Positions 1 through 7,393 of a DNA stretch of 64,000 nucleotides are shown here, in pieces (the first letter of the stretch is position 1; every line of letters starts with the position of its first letter). This DNA is from Kineococcus terrestris. GTDB lineage: Bacteria; Actinomycetota; Actinomycetes; Actinomycetales; Kineococcaceae. A model generated the notes under the pieces. It was not told where the DNA came from. It did not search any database and worked only from the letters and a program-made list of their open reading frames with translations. The position numbers were made by a program, and so were the translations under genes. The stretch lies in the NCBI RefSeq assembly GCF_041020765.1, contig NZ_JBEUEJ010000007.1; one strand, given 5' to 3'.

Positions 1-326
1 ACCACGAGCGGCACGAACAGGGCGATGTACAGCAGCGTGATGCCGACACCGCGCACGAAGCTGGGGTCGGCGAGCACCGCGGCGTAGTTGCGCACGCCGG
101 CGAAGGTCGTCTCGGCGGTGCCGAACCCCAGGCCGGAGTGGGTCGTGGAGAAGAAGCTGAGGTAGGCCGCGTAGAGGACGGGGACGAGGAACACGGCGAC
201 GAGCAGGAGGGTGAAGGGCCCCAGCAGGACCCCCACCGCCAGGCGCTGCGAGCGCCGCGACGGGCGCACGCGCTCGGGCGTCCCCCTCCCGGTCCGCCCC
301 TGGACGCGGGTGTCGAGAGCGCTCAC
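1..326 (-). CDS. Carbohydrate ABC transporter permease, MalF/UgpA type (partial)
   Basis: Membrane subunit of a CUT1-type sugar ABC importer. Only the first ~108 residues are present; the gene runs off the left edge. An arginine-rich cytoplasmic tail (residues 1-28) is followed by a membrane segment at about 31-54 (core GPFTLLLVAVFLVPVLYA), an extracytoplasmic stretch ending in a typical NYAAVLADPSF motif, and the start of a second membrane segment. The GTG start (326-324) overlaps the TGA stop of the upstream binding protein by 4 bp (GTGA), so the two are translationally coupled. The second permease (MalG type) presumably lies outside the window. No ATPase is seen here; such importers commonly share an MsiK-type ATPase encoded elsewhere. 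Confidence 0.9.
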   Translation of the reverse strand, partial: MSALDTRVQGRTGRGTPERVRPSRRSQRLAVGVLLGPFTLLLVAVFLVPVLYAAYLSFFSTTHSGLGFGTAETTFAGVRNYAAVLADPSFVRGVGITLLYIALFVPLV

Positions 327-1639
327 GCCCGCCTCACCGCCAGTCCGAGGCTGCGCATGTCGGGCAACGTCTCCTCCTCCGCGGCGGCCAGCGCCTGCTC
401 GATGGTGGTCCCGTAGGGCAGGCGGGCGAACCCGTTGCCGATGGACGCGCCGGTGGCCTGCATGCGCGGGCCCCAGACCCAGCCGGTCTGCAGCAGCTGC
501 GACTGCTCGGCGACGAATCCGTAGTAGTCCTGGCCGCCGTAGTAGCTCGTGTCGAACTGGTCGGCGGCGGGCCCGAGCAGCGCGGGCGCGGCGGGGAACA
601 TGCTCGACGTGCCGCTGGACAGGCGCGCGGTGATGGCCTCGGGCGAGGTGGAGACCCACTCCAGGAACTCCAGGGCCCGCTCCTTGCGCGGGCTGTCGGC
701 GGTGACGACGTGCACCGAACCGCCCTGCACGCCCAGCGACGGCTCCTCGCCGGACCACTGCGGCAGCGGCGCGGCCCGCCACTGCCCGGCGCCGCCGGGC
801 ACGGAGGTGATGAGGTTGGCCGCGCCCCAGGCGCCGACGACGAACGAGGCCGTGCGGCCGCCGGCCAGCGACGCCAGCCACTGCTGGCTGCTCTGCGGGT
901 CGACGGCGACGAGGTCGTCGTCGACGAGGCCCTGCCAGTACCCGGCGACCCGGCGGGTGGGCTCGTCGAGGAAGTCCAGGACCCACTCGCCGCCGCCGGG
1001 GGCGGTGTCGTCGATGTCGAACCAGCGGGCGTCCAGCTGCTGGCAGTACCCGGCGAAGTAGGGGTAGCCGTTGGGGTGGAAGGAGGCCAGGTGGACTCCG
1101 GTGCGGCCCCGCAGGTCGCGGGCGGCGGCGGCGAACTCCTCCCACGTCGTGGGCACGTCCACGCCCGCGGCGGCGAGCAGGTCGGGCCGGTGCAGGAGCA
1201 CCATCGGCTCCACGTCCAGCGGCACCGCGTAGGCGCGGCCGGCGAAGGTCGCCGTGTCCCACGCCTGCGGCAGCAGCCTCTCGCGGAAGGAGGGGCTGAC
1301 GAGGTCGGTGATGTCGGCGGCGACGCCGTCCAGCGCGAAACCGGGCAGTTCGGCGTACTCCATCGAGACCACGTCCGGGGCGTTGCCGGCGCGGAAGGCG
1401 TTGGACAGCTTGGCCGAGCCGCCCGACCCGCCCGAGGGCACGGCGTCGAAGACGACGGGCGCGTCGGGACGGGCCGCGTTCCAGGCGTCGGCGACGCTCT
1501 GGGTGCCGCGCAGCGAGGACCAGAAGGTCAGCGGGCCCTCGGGGTCGCCGGCGCTCGCGCGGCCGCAGGAGGTCGCGGCCCCGGCGAGGGCGGCGGCTCC
1601 AGCACCGGCGAGCAGCTGGCGCCGGGTGGGGGTTCTCAC
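323..1639 (-). CDS. Carbohydrate ABC transporter substrate-binding lipoprotein
   Basis: Extracytoplasmic sugar-binding protein (438 aa) that delivers substrate to the permease encoded directly downstream. The N-terminus has a TRRQLL twin-arginine-like motif, an Ala-rich hydrophobic core and a lipobox-like ATSC at about residues 22-25, so it is probably a lipoprotein. The mature part follows the family-1 solute-binding pattern (LTFWSSLRGTQSVADAWNAA near the N-terminus; YAVPLDVEPMVL and GAWGAANLITS later). The gene is preceded by an intergenic region with a -35-like TTGACC and a perfect palindrome that overlaps the end of the regulator gene. The sugar cannot be read from the sequence; the catabolic genes across the two regulators make a modified or oxidised sugar likely. 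Confidence 0.9.
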   Translation of the reverse strand: MRTPTRRQLLAGAGAAALAGAATSCGRASAGDPEGPLTFWSSLRGTQSVADAWNAARPDAPVVFDAVPSGGSGGSAKLSNAFRAGNAPDVVSMEYAELPGFALDGVAADITDLVSPSFRERLLPQAWDTATFAGRAYAVPLDVEPMVLLHRPDLLAAAGVDVPTTWEEFAAAARDLRGRTGVHLASFHPNGYPYFAGYCQQLDARWFDIDDTAPGGGEWVLDFLDEPTRRVAGYWQGLVDDDLVAVDPQSSQQWLASLAGGRTASFVVGAWGAANLITSVPGGAGQWRAAPLPQWSGEEPSLGVQGGSVHVVTADSPRKERALEFLEWVSTSPEAITARLSSGTSSMFPAAPALLGPAADQFDTSYYGGQDYYGFVAEQSQLLQTGWVWGPRMQATGASIGNGFARLPYGTTIEQALAAAEEETLPDMRSLGLAVRRA

Positions 1640-1721
1640 GGGGGGACTCCTCGTCGTCGAGGTCGTCGTGTCGTCGGACGCCCTCGACGCTGGACCCGCG
1701 CACCGCCGCGGTCAAGACCGT

Positions 1722-1739
1722 TCGATCACCCCTGATCGA
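1722..1739. promoter_or_regulatory. Palindromic operator candidate upstream of the sugar-binding protein
   Basis: TCGATCACCCCTGATCGA is a perfect 7+4+7 inverted repeat. It overlaps the stop codon of the DeoR/LacI-hybrid gene and lies about 83 bp upstream of the binding-protein start. On the minus strand a TTGACC -35-like element follows it within a few bases. A related GACCGATCG sequence occurs at the start of the regulator gene (about 2810-2820), which would fit autoregulation. The site is seen; assignment to a regulator is inference. Confidence 0.5.
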
Positions 1740-2823
1740 CCGCTCGGACGGAACTGCGCCGCACGAGGTGCGGGCCCACCTCGACCCGGCGCACGGGCGC
1801 GTCCGGATCCGCCGCCCGCCAGCGCAGCAGGTCCACGGCCGCGCGCCCGACCTCGGCCTTGGGCGGGGCCACCGCGGTCAGCTGCACGTCGCCCAGGCCC
1901 GCCACCACGTCGTCGTAGGCCACGACGCTGACGTCCTCGGGCACGGACAGGCCGGCGAAGCGCAGCCGCGGCACCAGCGCCAGGGCGTCCACGTCGCTGT
2001 GCACGAGCATGGCCGTGGCGCGGTGGCGCCGGACGGCCTCCGCCCAGTCGGGAGCGCGCAGGCGGCGGTGGGCGTCGGCGCCGTCGGCCGACAGCAGGGG
2101 CTCGCCGAGCACGGGCAGCCCGAGCGAGCGCAGCGCGTCGCCCGCGCACGCCCGCACGGTGCGCGCGGTCGGCGAGTCGTCGCGCGCGGCCACCAGCACC
2201 CGCCGGTGCCCGGCCTCCTGCAGGTGCGCCAGCGCCTGGTGCACCCCGCTGGCGTGGTCGCCGCGCACGGCGTCCCGGCGGGCCAGCGCGGTGCCGCGCA
2301 ACGGGAAGCGCTCCACGAGCACGACCGGCAGGCGGCCGGGGAAACCGGCCGCGCTCTCCGCGGCGGCCTCCTCGGCGCTGCGCCAGCGGGGGGCGTGCAG
2401 GACGCCCAGGGCCCCGTCGTCGCGCGCCGCCCGCTCGACGGCGTCGCGCACCGACGGCGCGTCGGGGGCCACCTCCAGCACGAAGCGCCCCCCGGCGGCC
2501 ACGACGGCGTCGCGCGCGGCCAGCAGGACCTCCGACAGGTACGCGCTGAGCGCCCCCGTCACGGCGGTCACCGTGCGCCCGGCCAGCGCGGGGCCGTCCG
2601 GTCCCGGCCGCGGCGCGGGCGGGCGCACCTCCCCGTGCCGGCGCTCCAGCAGCCCGGTGCGCGCCAGCAGCTCCACGTCCCGGCGCGCGGTGACGTCCGC
2701 GACGCCCAGCTCGGCGGCCAGGTCGCTGACCCGCGCCGCGCCGCGCGCCGTCACGAGCTGCACGAGGCGCTCCCGGCGCCGCTCCGCGTCCACGCGGACA
2801 GCGTGGTCCGACCGATCGCTCAC
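1726..2823 (-). CDS. DeoR-type HTH / LacI-type sensor hybrid transcriptional regulator
   Basis: Cytoplasmic sugar-responsive regulator of about 365 aa. The first ~60 residues form a DeoR-type winged helix (ERLVQLVTARGAARVSDLAA, then DVTARRDVELLARTGLL) instead of the usual LacI headpiece. The remainder is a periplasmic-binding-protein-like effector domain of the LacI/GalR class, ending in VSVVAYDDVVAGLGDVQLTA and a PKAEVGRAAVDLL helix. The GTG at 2823 is preferred because the HTH follows it at a normal distance; an upstream in-frame start at 2865 would add a low-complexity Arg-rich tail. It lies between the importer genes and a divergent LacI gene and probably controls the importer. A sugar-phosphate or keto-sugar ligand is plausible but unproven. 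Confidence 0.85.
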   Translation of the reverse strand: MSDRSDHAVRVDAERRRERLVQLVTARGAARVSDLAAELGVADVTARRDVELLARTGLLERRHGEVRPPAPRPGPDGPALAGRTVTAVTGALSAYLSEVLLAARDAVVAAGGRFVLEVAPDAPSVRDAVERAARDDGALGVLHAPRWRSAEEAAAESAAGFPGRLPVVLVERFPLRGTALARRDAVRGDHASGVHQALAHLQEAGHRRVLVAARDDSPTARTVRACAGDALRSLGLPVLGEPLLSADGADAHRRLRAPDWAEAVRRHRATAMLVHSDVDALALVPRLRFAGLSVPEDVSVVAYDDVVAGLGDVQLTAVAPPKAEVGRAAVDLLRWRAADPDAPVRRVEVGPHLVRRSSVRAVDQG

Positions 2824-2951
2824 GGCAAGGCGCGGTGCCGGGCGTCCGCGCGCGCGGACCGCCACCGGGCGCCGCCGCGTCGGTACCGTGCCCGCAGCGG
2901 GGTGCGGCGCAGCGCCCGCACCGGGTGCGACGAGGGAGCCGAGGTGGGCGC

Positions 2952-4037
2952 GTGAGGTCCGGCAAGCGCAGCGAGGAGGGTTCCGCGGCGGCCGCGGCGA
3001 CCCTGCAGGACGTCGCCCGGCACGCCGGGGTGTCCCTGGCGACCGCCTCGCGCGTCCTCAACGGCAGCGAGCGCCAGGTCGGCGAGGCGCTGCGCCAGCG
3101 CGTCACGGCCTCGGCCGCCGCCCTGCAGTACTCCCCCAACGCCCAAGCGCAGGCCATGGTCCGCGGGCGCACCGACGTCGTCGGGCTCGTCGTCGGCGAC
3201 ATCGCCGACCCCTACTTCGCCAGCATCGCCGCCGGCGTGACCCGCGCCGCCGAGAGCGCCGGGCTCCTGGTGACGCTGGCCAGCACCGGCCGCGACCCCG
3301 GCCGCGAACTGGCCCACGTGACGACGCTGCGCAGCCAGCGGGCGCGGGCGGTCCTGCTGGCGGGCAGCCGGATGGACGACGCGGAGAGCACCCGGGTGCT
3401 GGCCGAGGAGCTGCAGCGGTTCGAGGCGCAGGGCGGGCGGGCGGCCGTCATCGGCCAGCCGCGCCTGCCGGTGGACTCCGTCGTCGTCGCCAACGAGCGC
3501 GGCGCGCAGGACCTGGCGGCCGCCCTCGTGGCCGCCGGGCACGAGCGGTTCGCGGTCGTCGCCGGCCCGGAGGGGCTGCTCACCTCCCGCGACCGCGTCG
3601 CCGGGTTCCGCCGGGGCCTGCGCGAGCACGGCCTCGACGTGGCCCCCGAGCACCTGCTGGAGGTCGACTTCACCCGCGACGGCGGGTCGCTGGGGATGCG
3701 CGCGCTGCTGGAGCGCGGGTTCGACCACGGGTGCGTGTTCGCCGTCAACGACGTCATGGCGGTGGGCGCCATGGTGGCGCTGCGCGAGCGCGGCGTCCCG
3801 CTGCCCGGGCCGGTGGCCGTGGCCGGGTTCGACGACATCGTCACCGCCCGCGACGTGACGCCGGCGCTGACGACGGTGCGCCTGCCGCTGCTGGCGATGG
3901 GCGAGGCGGCCGTGGAGCTGGCGCTGACCGAGCGGCCGCCCACCCCGCGCCGTCGGGCGTTCGAGGGCGAGGTCGTGCTGCGCGCGAGCACGGGGTCCGC
4001 CACGACCGCGTCCGCCGCGCCGCTGGCCACCGGCTGA
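2952..4037 (+). CDS. LacI family transcriptional regulator
   Basis: DNA-binding repressor (361 aa) with a canonical LacI headpiece at residues 17-65 (ATLQDVARHAGVSLATASRV, followed by LNGS) and a LacI/RbsR-type effector domain (VVGLVVGDIADPYFASIAAG; CVFAVNDVMAVGAM; VAVAGFDDIVTARDVTPALT). The GTG at 2952 is the first start that leaves the headpiece intact, with a GAGGGAG-like ribosome site upstream; a TACCGT box about 65 bp upstream may be its -10. It is transcribed away from the DeoR/LacI hybrid and towards the oxidoreductase operon. The palindrome at 4100-4113, on the expected transcription start of that operon, is the most likely operator. Confidence 0.93.
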   Translation: MRSGKRSEEGSAAAAATLQDVARHAGVSLATASRVLNGSERQVGEALRQRVTASAAALQYSPNAQAQAMVRGRTDVVGLVVGDIADPYFASIAAGVTRAAESAGLLVTLASTGRDPGRELAHVTTLRSQRARAVLLAGSRMDDAESTRVLAEELQRFEAQGGRAAVIGQPRLPVDSVVVANERGAQDLAAALVAAGHERFAVVAGPEGLLTSRDRVAGFRRGLREHGLDVAPEHLLEVDFTRDGGSLGMRALLERGFDHGCVFAVNDVMAVGAMVALRERGVPLPGPVAVAGFDDIVTARDVTPALTTVRLPLLAMGEAAVELALTERPPTPRRRAFEGEVVLRASTGSATTASAAPLATG

Positions 4038-4066
4038 GCGTTCGACCACCGCGGCACCACGGGTGG

Positions 4067-4113
4067 TTGACCCCGTGCGACCTCCCCGCCTACCGTGTGG
4101 GAAAGCGCATTCC
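4067..4113 (+). promoter_or_regulatory. Promoter with LacI-type operator for the Gfo/Idh-DUF993-isomerase operon
   Basis: TTGACC (4067-4072), an 18-bp spacer and TACCGT (4091-4096) form a good sigma70-type promoter. GGAAAGCGCATTCC (4100-4113) sits where transcription should begin; it is a 12/14 palindrome with a central GCGC, the usual form of a LacI-family operator. Repression by the upstream LacI protein follows naturally from this position. A longer imperfect inverted repeat (4040-4050 against 4062-4072) surrounds the -35 and may act as the lacI terminator. Confidence 0.65.
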
Positions 4114-4150
4114 GGGCGCCCGCCCACGACACCGACGTCAGGAGCACCCC

Positions 4151-5347
4151 GTGACCACGACGGCGACACCGCCCCAGATCGACGCCCACCTGGACCGTCC
4201 GACGCGGACCCTCACGATCGCCATGAACGGCGTCACGGGGCGCATGGGCTACCGGCAGCACCTCGTGCGCTCGGTCCTGGCGCTGCGCGACGCCGGCGGG
4301 ATCGTGCTGGAGGACGGCACCCGCGTGGGCGTCGAGCCCGTCCTCGTCGGCCGCGACCCGGTCAAGCTGGCCGACCTGGCCGCCCAGCACCGCGTCGAGC
4401 GCTGGACCACCGACGTCGACGAGGTCCTCGCCGACCCCGACGTCGACGTCTACTTCGACGCCCAGGTCACCTCCCGCCGCCCGGCCGCGCTGCGCGCCGC
4501 GATGGCCGCCGGCAAGCACGTCTACACCGAGAAGCCCACGGCCGAGACGCTGGACGAGGCCGTCGCCCTCGCCCGCGAGGCCGCCCGCGCCGGCGTCACC
4601 GTCGGCGTCGTCCACGACAAGCTGTACCTGCCCGGCCTGGTGAAGCTGCGCCGCCTCGTCGACGAGGGTTTCTTCGGGCGCATCCTGTCCCTCAAGGGCG
4701 ACTTCGGGTACTGGGTGTTCGAGGGCGAGAGCCAGCCCGGGCAGCGCCCCAGCTGGAACTACCGCGCCGAGGACGGCGGCGGCATCACCGTGGACATGTT
4801 CTGCCACTGGAACTACGTGCTGGAGGGCCTGCTCGGCCGCGTCGGCGCCGTCACCGCCAAGGTCGCCACCCACGTCCCCGTCCGCTGGGACGAGCGGGGG
4901 CGCGAGTACACCGCCACCGCCGACGACGCCGCCTACGGCATCTTCGAGATGCCCGACGGGGTGATCGCCCAGATCAACTCCTCCTGGACCACCCGCGTCC
5001 ACCGCGACGAGCTCGTGGAGTTCCAGATCGACGGCACGCACGGCTCGGCCGTGGCCGGCCTGCACCGCTGCGTCGCCCAGCAGCGCGCGCACACCCCCAA
5101 GGCGGTGTGGAACCCCGACCTGCCCAGCGCCGACCGCTACCGCGACCAGTGGCTGGAGGTCCCCGCGAACGCCGAGCTCGACAACGGGTTCAAGGCGCAG
5201 TGGGAGGAGTTCCTGCGCGACATCGCCGCCGGGCGCCCGCACCGGTACGACCTGCTGTCCGCCGCCCGCGGGGTGCAGCTGGCCGAGCTCGGGCTGCGCT
5301 CGTCCGCCGAGGGCCGCCGCCTCGACGTGCCGGAGATCGCGCTGTGA
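4151..5347 (+). CDS. Gfo/Idh/MocA family NAD(P)-dependent sugar oxidoreductase
   Basis: Oxidoreductase of 398 aa that would oxidise or reduce a sugar or sugar derivative. The N-terminal Rossmann fold carries NGVTGRMG near residue 29; the family EKP motif is present (YTEKPTAET), and the C-terminal domain has FGYWVFEG, GGGITVDMFCHWNYVLEGLL and a conserved HVPVRWDERG stretch. The GTG start at 4151 has an AGGAG site 7 nt upstream. Its stop overlaps the next start by 4 bp. The long C-terminal insert and the pairing with DUF993 resemble a set found in soil actinobacteria for unusual sugars. A role in making a 3-keto sugar, as in levoglucosan or glycoside catabolism, is inference. Confidence 0.9.
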   Translation: MTTTATPPQIDAHLDRPTRTLTIAMNGVTGRMGYRQHLVRSVLALRDAGGIVLEDGTRVGVEPVLVGRDPVKLADLAAQHRVERWTTDVDEVLADPDVDVYFDAQVTSRRPAALRAAMAAGKHVYTEKPTAETLDEAVALAREAARAGVTVGVVHDKLYLPGLVKLRRLVDEGFFGRILSLKGDFGYWVFEGESQPGQRPSWNYRAEDGGGITVDMFCHWNYVLEGLLGRVGAVTAKVATHVPVRWDERGREYTATADDAAYGIFEMPDGVIAQINSSWTTRVHRDELVEFQIDGTHGSAVAGLHRCVAQQRAHTPKAVWNPDLPSADRYRDQWLEVPANAELDNGFKAQWEEFLRDIAAGRPHRYDLLSAARGVQLAELGLRSSAEGRRLDVPEIAL

Positions 5348-6480
5348 CCGCCGTGCAGAGCGCCCCCGCCGCCTGGCCGCGCCCGAGCGCGCCGCTGCGC
5401 TCGCGCGTGGTGTACGCCGCCGCCCACGTCGTGCCCGTCGTCGGGTCCGACACCACCCCCGGCGGCCGCGTCGACGTCGACTGGGACGCCACCCTCGGCT
5501 ACCGCCGCGACATCTGGTCCTACGGCCTCGGCGTCGCCGACGCCATGGACACCGCCCAGCGCGGCATGGGGCTGGACTGGCCGGCGGCGGCGGAGCTCAT
5601 CCGGCGCTCCAGCGCCGAGGCCCGCGCGGTGGGCGGCGCCATCGCCTGCGGCGCGGGCACCGACCAGCTCGACCTCGCGACCCTGCCCGGGGGCGAGCGC
5701 GGGCTGGAGGCGGTCCTGGCCGCCTACCGCGAGCAGCTGGAGGTCGTCACCGGCGCGGGCGCCACGGTCATCCTCATGGCCTCGCGGGCCCTGGCGAGGG
5801 TCGCCCGTTCGGCCGAGGACTACCTGCGCGTGTACGGCACGCTGCTGGACGAGTGCCCCTCCCCCGTGGTGCTGCACTGGCTCGGGCCGATGTTCGACCC
5901 GGCGCTGACCGGGTACTGGGGCTCGACGGACGTGCCCACCGCCACCGCCACCCTGCTGCAGCTCATCGAGCAGAACGCCGCGAAGGTCGACGGCGTCAAG
6001 GTCTCCCTGCTCGACGCGGACCACGAGGAGGACCTGCGCGCGCGGCTGCCCGAGGGCGTGCGCCTGTACACCGGCGACGACTACAACTACCCGGACCTGA
6101 TCGTCGGCGACGGCACCCGCCACTCCGACGCCCTGCTCGGCATCTTCGCCGCGATCTACCCGGTGGCCTCCGCGGCCGTGCAGGCCCTCGACGCCGGCGA
6201 CGACCGGCGCGCGCACGAGCTGCTGGCGAGCACGCAGGACCTGGCGCGGCACGTCTTCGAGCCGCCGACGTTCCACTACAAGACGGGCATCGCGTTCCTG
6301 TCCTGGCTCAACGGCCGCCAGCCCGGGTTCTCCCTCGTCGGCGGCCTGCACGCCGGGCGTTCCGTGCCGCACCTGGTGACCCTGCACCGGCTGGCCGCCG
6401 AGGCCGGGCTGCTGGTCGACCCGGACCTGGCCGAGCACCGCCTGAGCGCGTACCTGCTCACCCAGGGGGTGGGCGCGTGA
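5344..6480 (+). CDS. DUF993 (dihydrodipicolinate-synthase-like TIM barrel) family protein
   Basis: A 378-aa protein of the DUF993 family, distantly related to class I (Schiff-base) aldolases such as dihydrodipicolinate synthase. Recognisable blocks are VVYAAAHVVPVV, DWDATLGYRRDIWSYGLGVA, ATVILMASRALARVA, VVLHWLGPMFDPALTGYWG, KVDGVKVSLLDADHE (a candidate Schiff-base lysine is in DGVKVS) and LYTGDDYNYPDLIVGDG. The GTG start overlaps the preceding stop (GTGA) and the gene overlaps the next one the same way. The middle position in this three-gene unit suggests a retro-aldol or lyase step on the product of the oxidoreductase. No activity is assigned here. Confidence 0.85.
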   Translation: MTAVQSAPAAWPRPSAPLRSRVVYAAAHVVPVVGSDTTPGGRVDVDWDATLGYRRDIWSYGLGVADAMDTAQRGMGLDWPAAAELIRRSSAEARAVGGAIACGAGTDQLDLATLPGGERGLEAVLAAYREQLEVVTGAGATVILMASRALARVARSAEDYLRVYGTLLDECPSPVVLHWLGPMFDPALTGYWGSTDVPTATATLLQLIEQNAAKVDGVKVSLLDADHEEDLRARLPEGVRLYTGDDYNYPDLIVGDGTRHSDALLGIFAAIYPVASAAVQALDAGDDRRAHELLASTQDLARHVFEPPTFHYKTGIAFLSWLNGRQPGFSLVGGLHAGRSVPHLVTLHRLAAEAGLLVDPDLAEHRLSAYLLTQGVGA

Positions 6481-7316
6481 GCCTGGAACGGCTGTCGCTG
6501 AACTCCGCGACCACCAAGCGCTGGAACCTCGCCGAGGTCGTCGAGGGCGCCGTCAAGGCGGGGCTGCCCGCCGTGGGGCTGTGGCGCGACGTCGTCGCCG
6601 ACGCTGGTCTGGCCGACGCCGCCCGCACCGTGCGCGAGGCGGGCCTGCGGGTCTCGACGCTGTGCCGCGGGGGTTTCCTCACCGCCGCCGACGACGCGGG
6701 GATCGCCGCGGCCCGCGAGGACAACCGCCGCGCGGTCGAGGAGGCCGCGACGCTCGGCGCGCCCGCCCTCGTGGTGGTCGTCGGGGGCCTGCCCGCCGGT
6801 GACCGCGACCTGGCCGGCGCCCGCGAGCGGGTGGCCGAGCGGATCGCCGAGCTGGTGCCCGTGGCCCTGGAGCACGGCGTGCGGCTGGCGCTGGAACCGC
6901 TGCACCCCATGTACGTGGCCGACCGGGCGGTCCTGTCCACGCTCGGGCAGGCCCTGGACCTGGCGGCGCCGCACCCCGTCGAGGCCGTCGGCGTCGTCGT
7001 CGACACCTTCCACGTGTTCTGGGACCCGCAGGTGCACGAGCAGATCGCCCGCGCCGGCCGCGAGGGGCGCACCGCCTCCTACCAGGTGTGCGACTTCAAC
7101 CTGCCGATCGCCGCGGACGCGCTGCTCTCGCGCGGGCTCATGGGCGACGGCGTCGTCGACTTCGCCGCCCTGACCCGCTCCGTCGCGGCGGCCGGGTGGA
7201 CCGGCGACGTCGAGGTGGAGATCTTCAACCAGGACGTCTGGGACACCGACGGGCACGAGGTCGTGGCCGCGGTGGCCGAGCGCTACCAGCGCCTCGTCCT
7301 GCCGCACCTGGGCTGA
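6477..7316 (+). CDS. Sugar phosphate isomerase/epimerase (AP-endonuclease-2-like TIM barrel)
   Basis: A 279-aa TIM-barrel protein of the xylose-isomerase-like family. Putative divalent-metal ligands are the glutamate in LALEPLHPMY, the Asp/His pair in VGVVVDTFHVFWD, the region VCDFNLP and the glutamate in DVEVEIFNQDVWD near the C-terminus. The start overlaps the stop of the DUF993 gene (GTGA), making this the third gene of a fully coupled operon. Proteins of this family isomerise or epimerise sugars, and some cleave 3-keto-glycosides by beta-elimination; the latter would fit an upstream Gfo/Idh dehydrogenase. The substrate is unknown. Confidence 0.88.
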   Translation: MSLERLSLNSATTKRWNLAEVVEGAVKAGLPAVGLWRDVVADAGLADAARTVREAGLRVSTLCRGGFLTAADDAGIAAAREDNRRAVEEAATLGAPALVVVVGGLPAGDRDLAGARERVAERIAELVPVALEHGVRLALEPLHPMYVADRAVLSTLGQALDLAAPHPVEAVGVVVDTFHVFWDPQVHEQIARAGREGRTASYQVCDFNLPIAADALLSRGLMGDGVVDFAALTRSVAAAGWTGDVEVEIFNQDVWDTDGHEVVAAVAERYQRLVLPHLG

Positions 7317-7354
7317 GCGCTCCCCGCGGCCCCCCGACCCCGCAGCCCCCGACC

Positions 7355-7387
7355 CCGCGCGGTCCCGCCCCGAGCGGGACCGCGCGG
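7355..7387. terminator. Bidirectional hairpin terminator
   Basis: CCGCGCGGTCCCGC and GCGGGACCGCGCGG form a perfect 14-bp stem with a 5-nt loop, placed between the convergent isomerase and aminotransferase genes. No U-tract follows, which is common for actinobacterial terminators. Confidence 0.8.
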
Positions 7388-7393
7388 TCGCGC

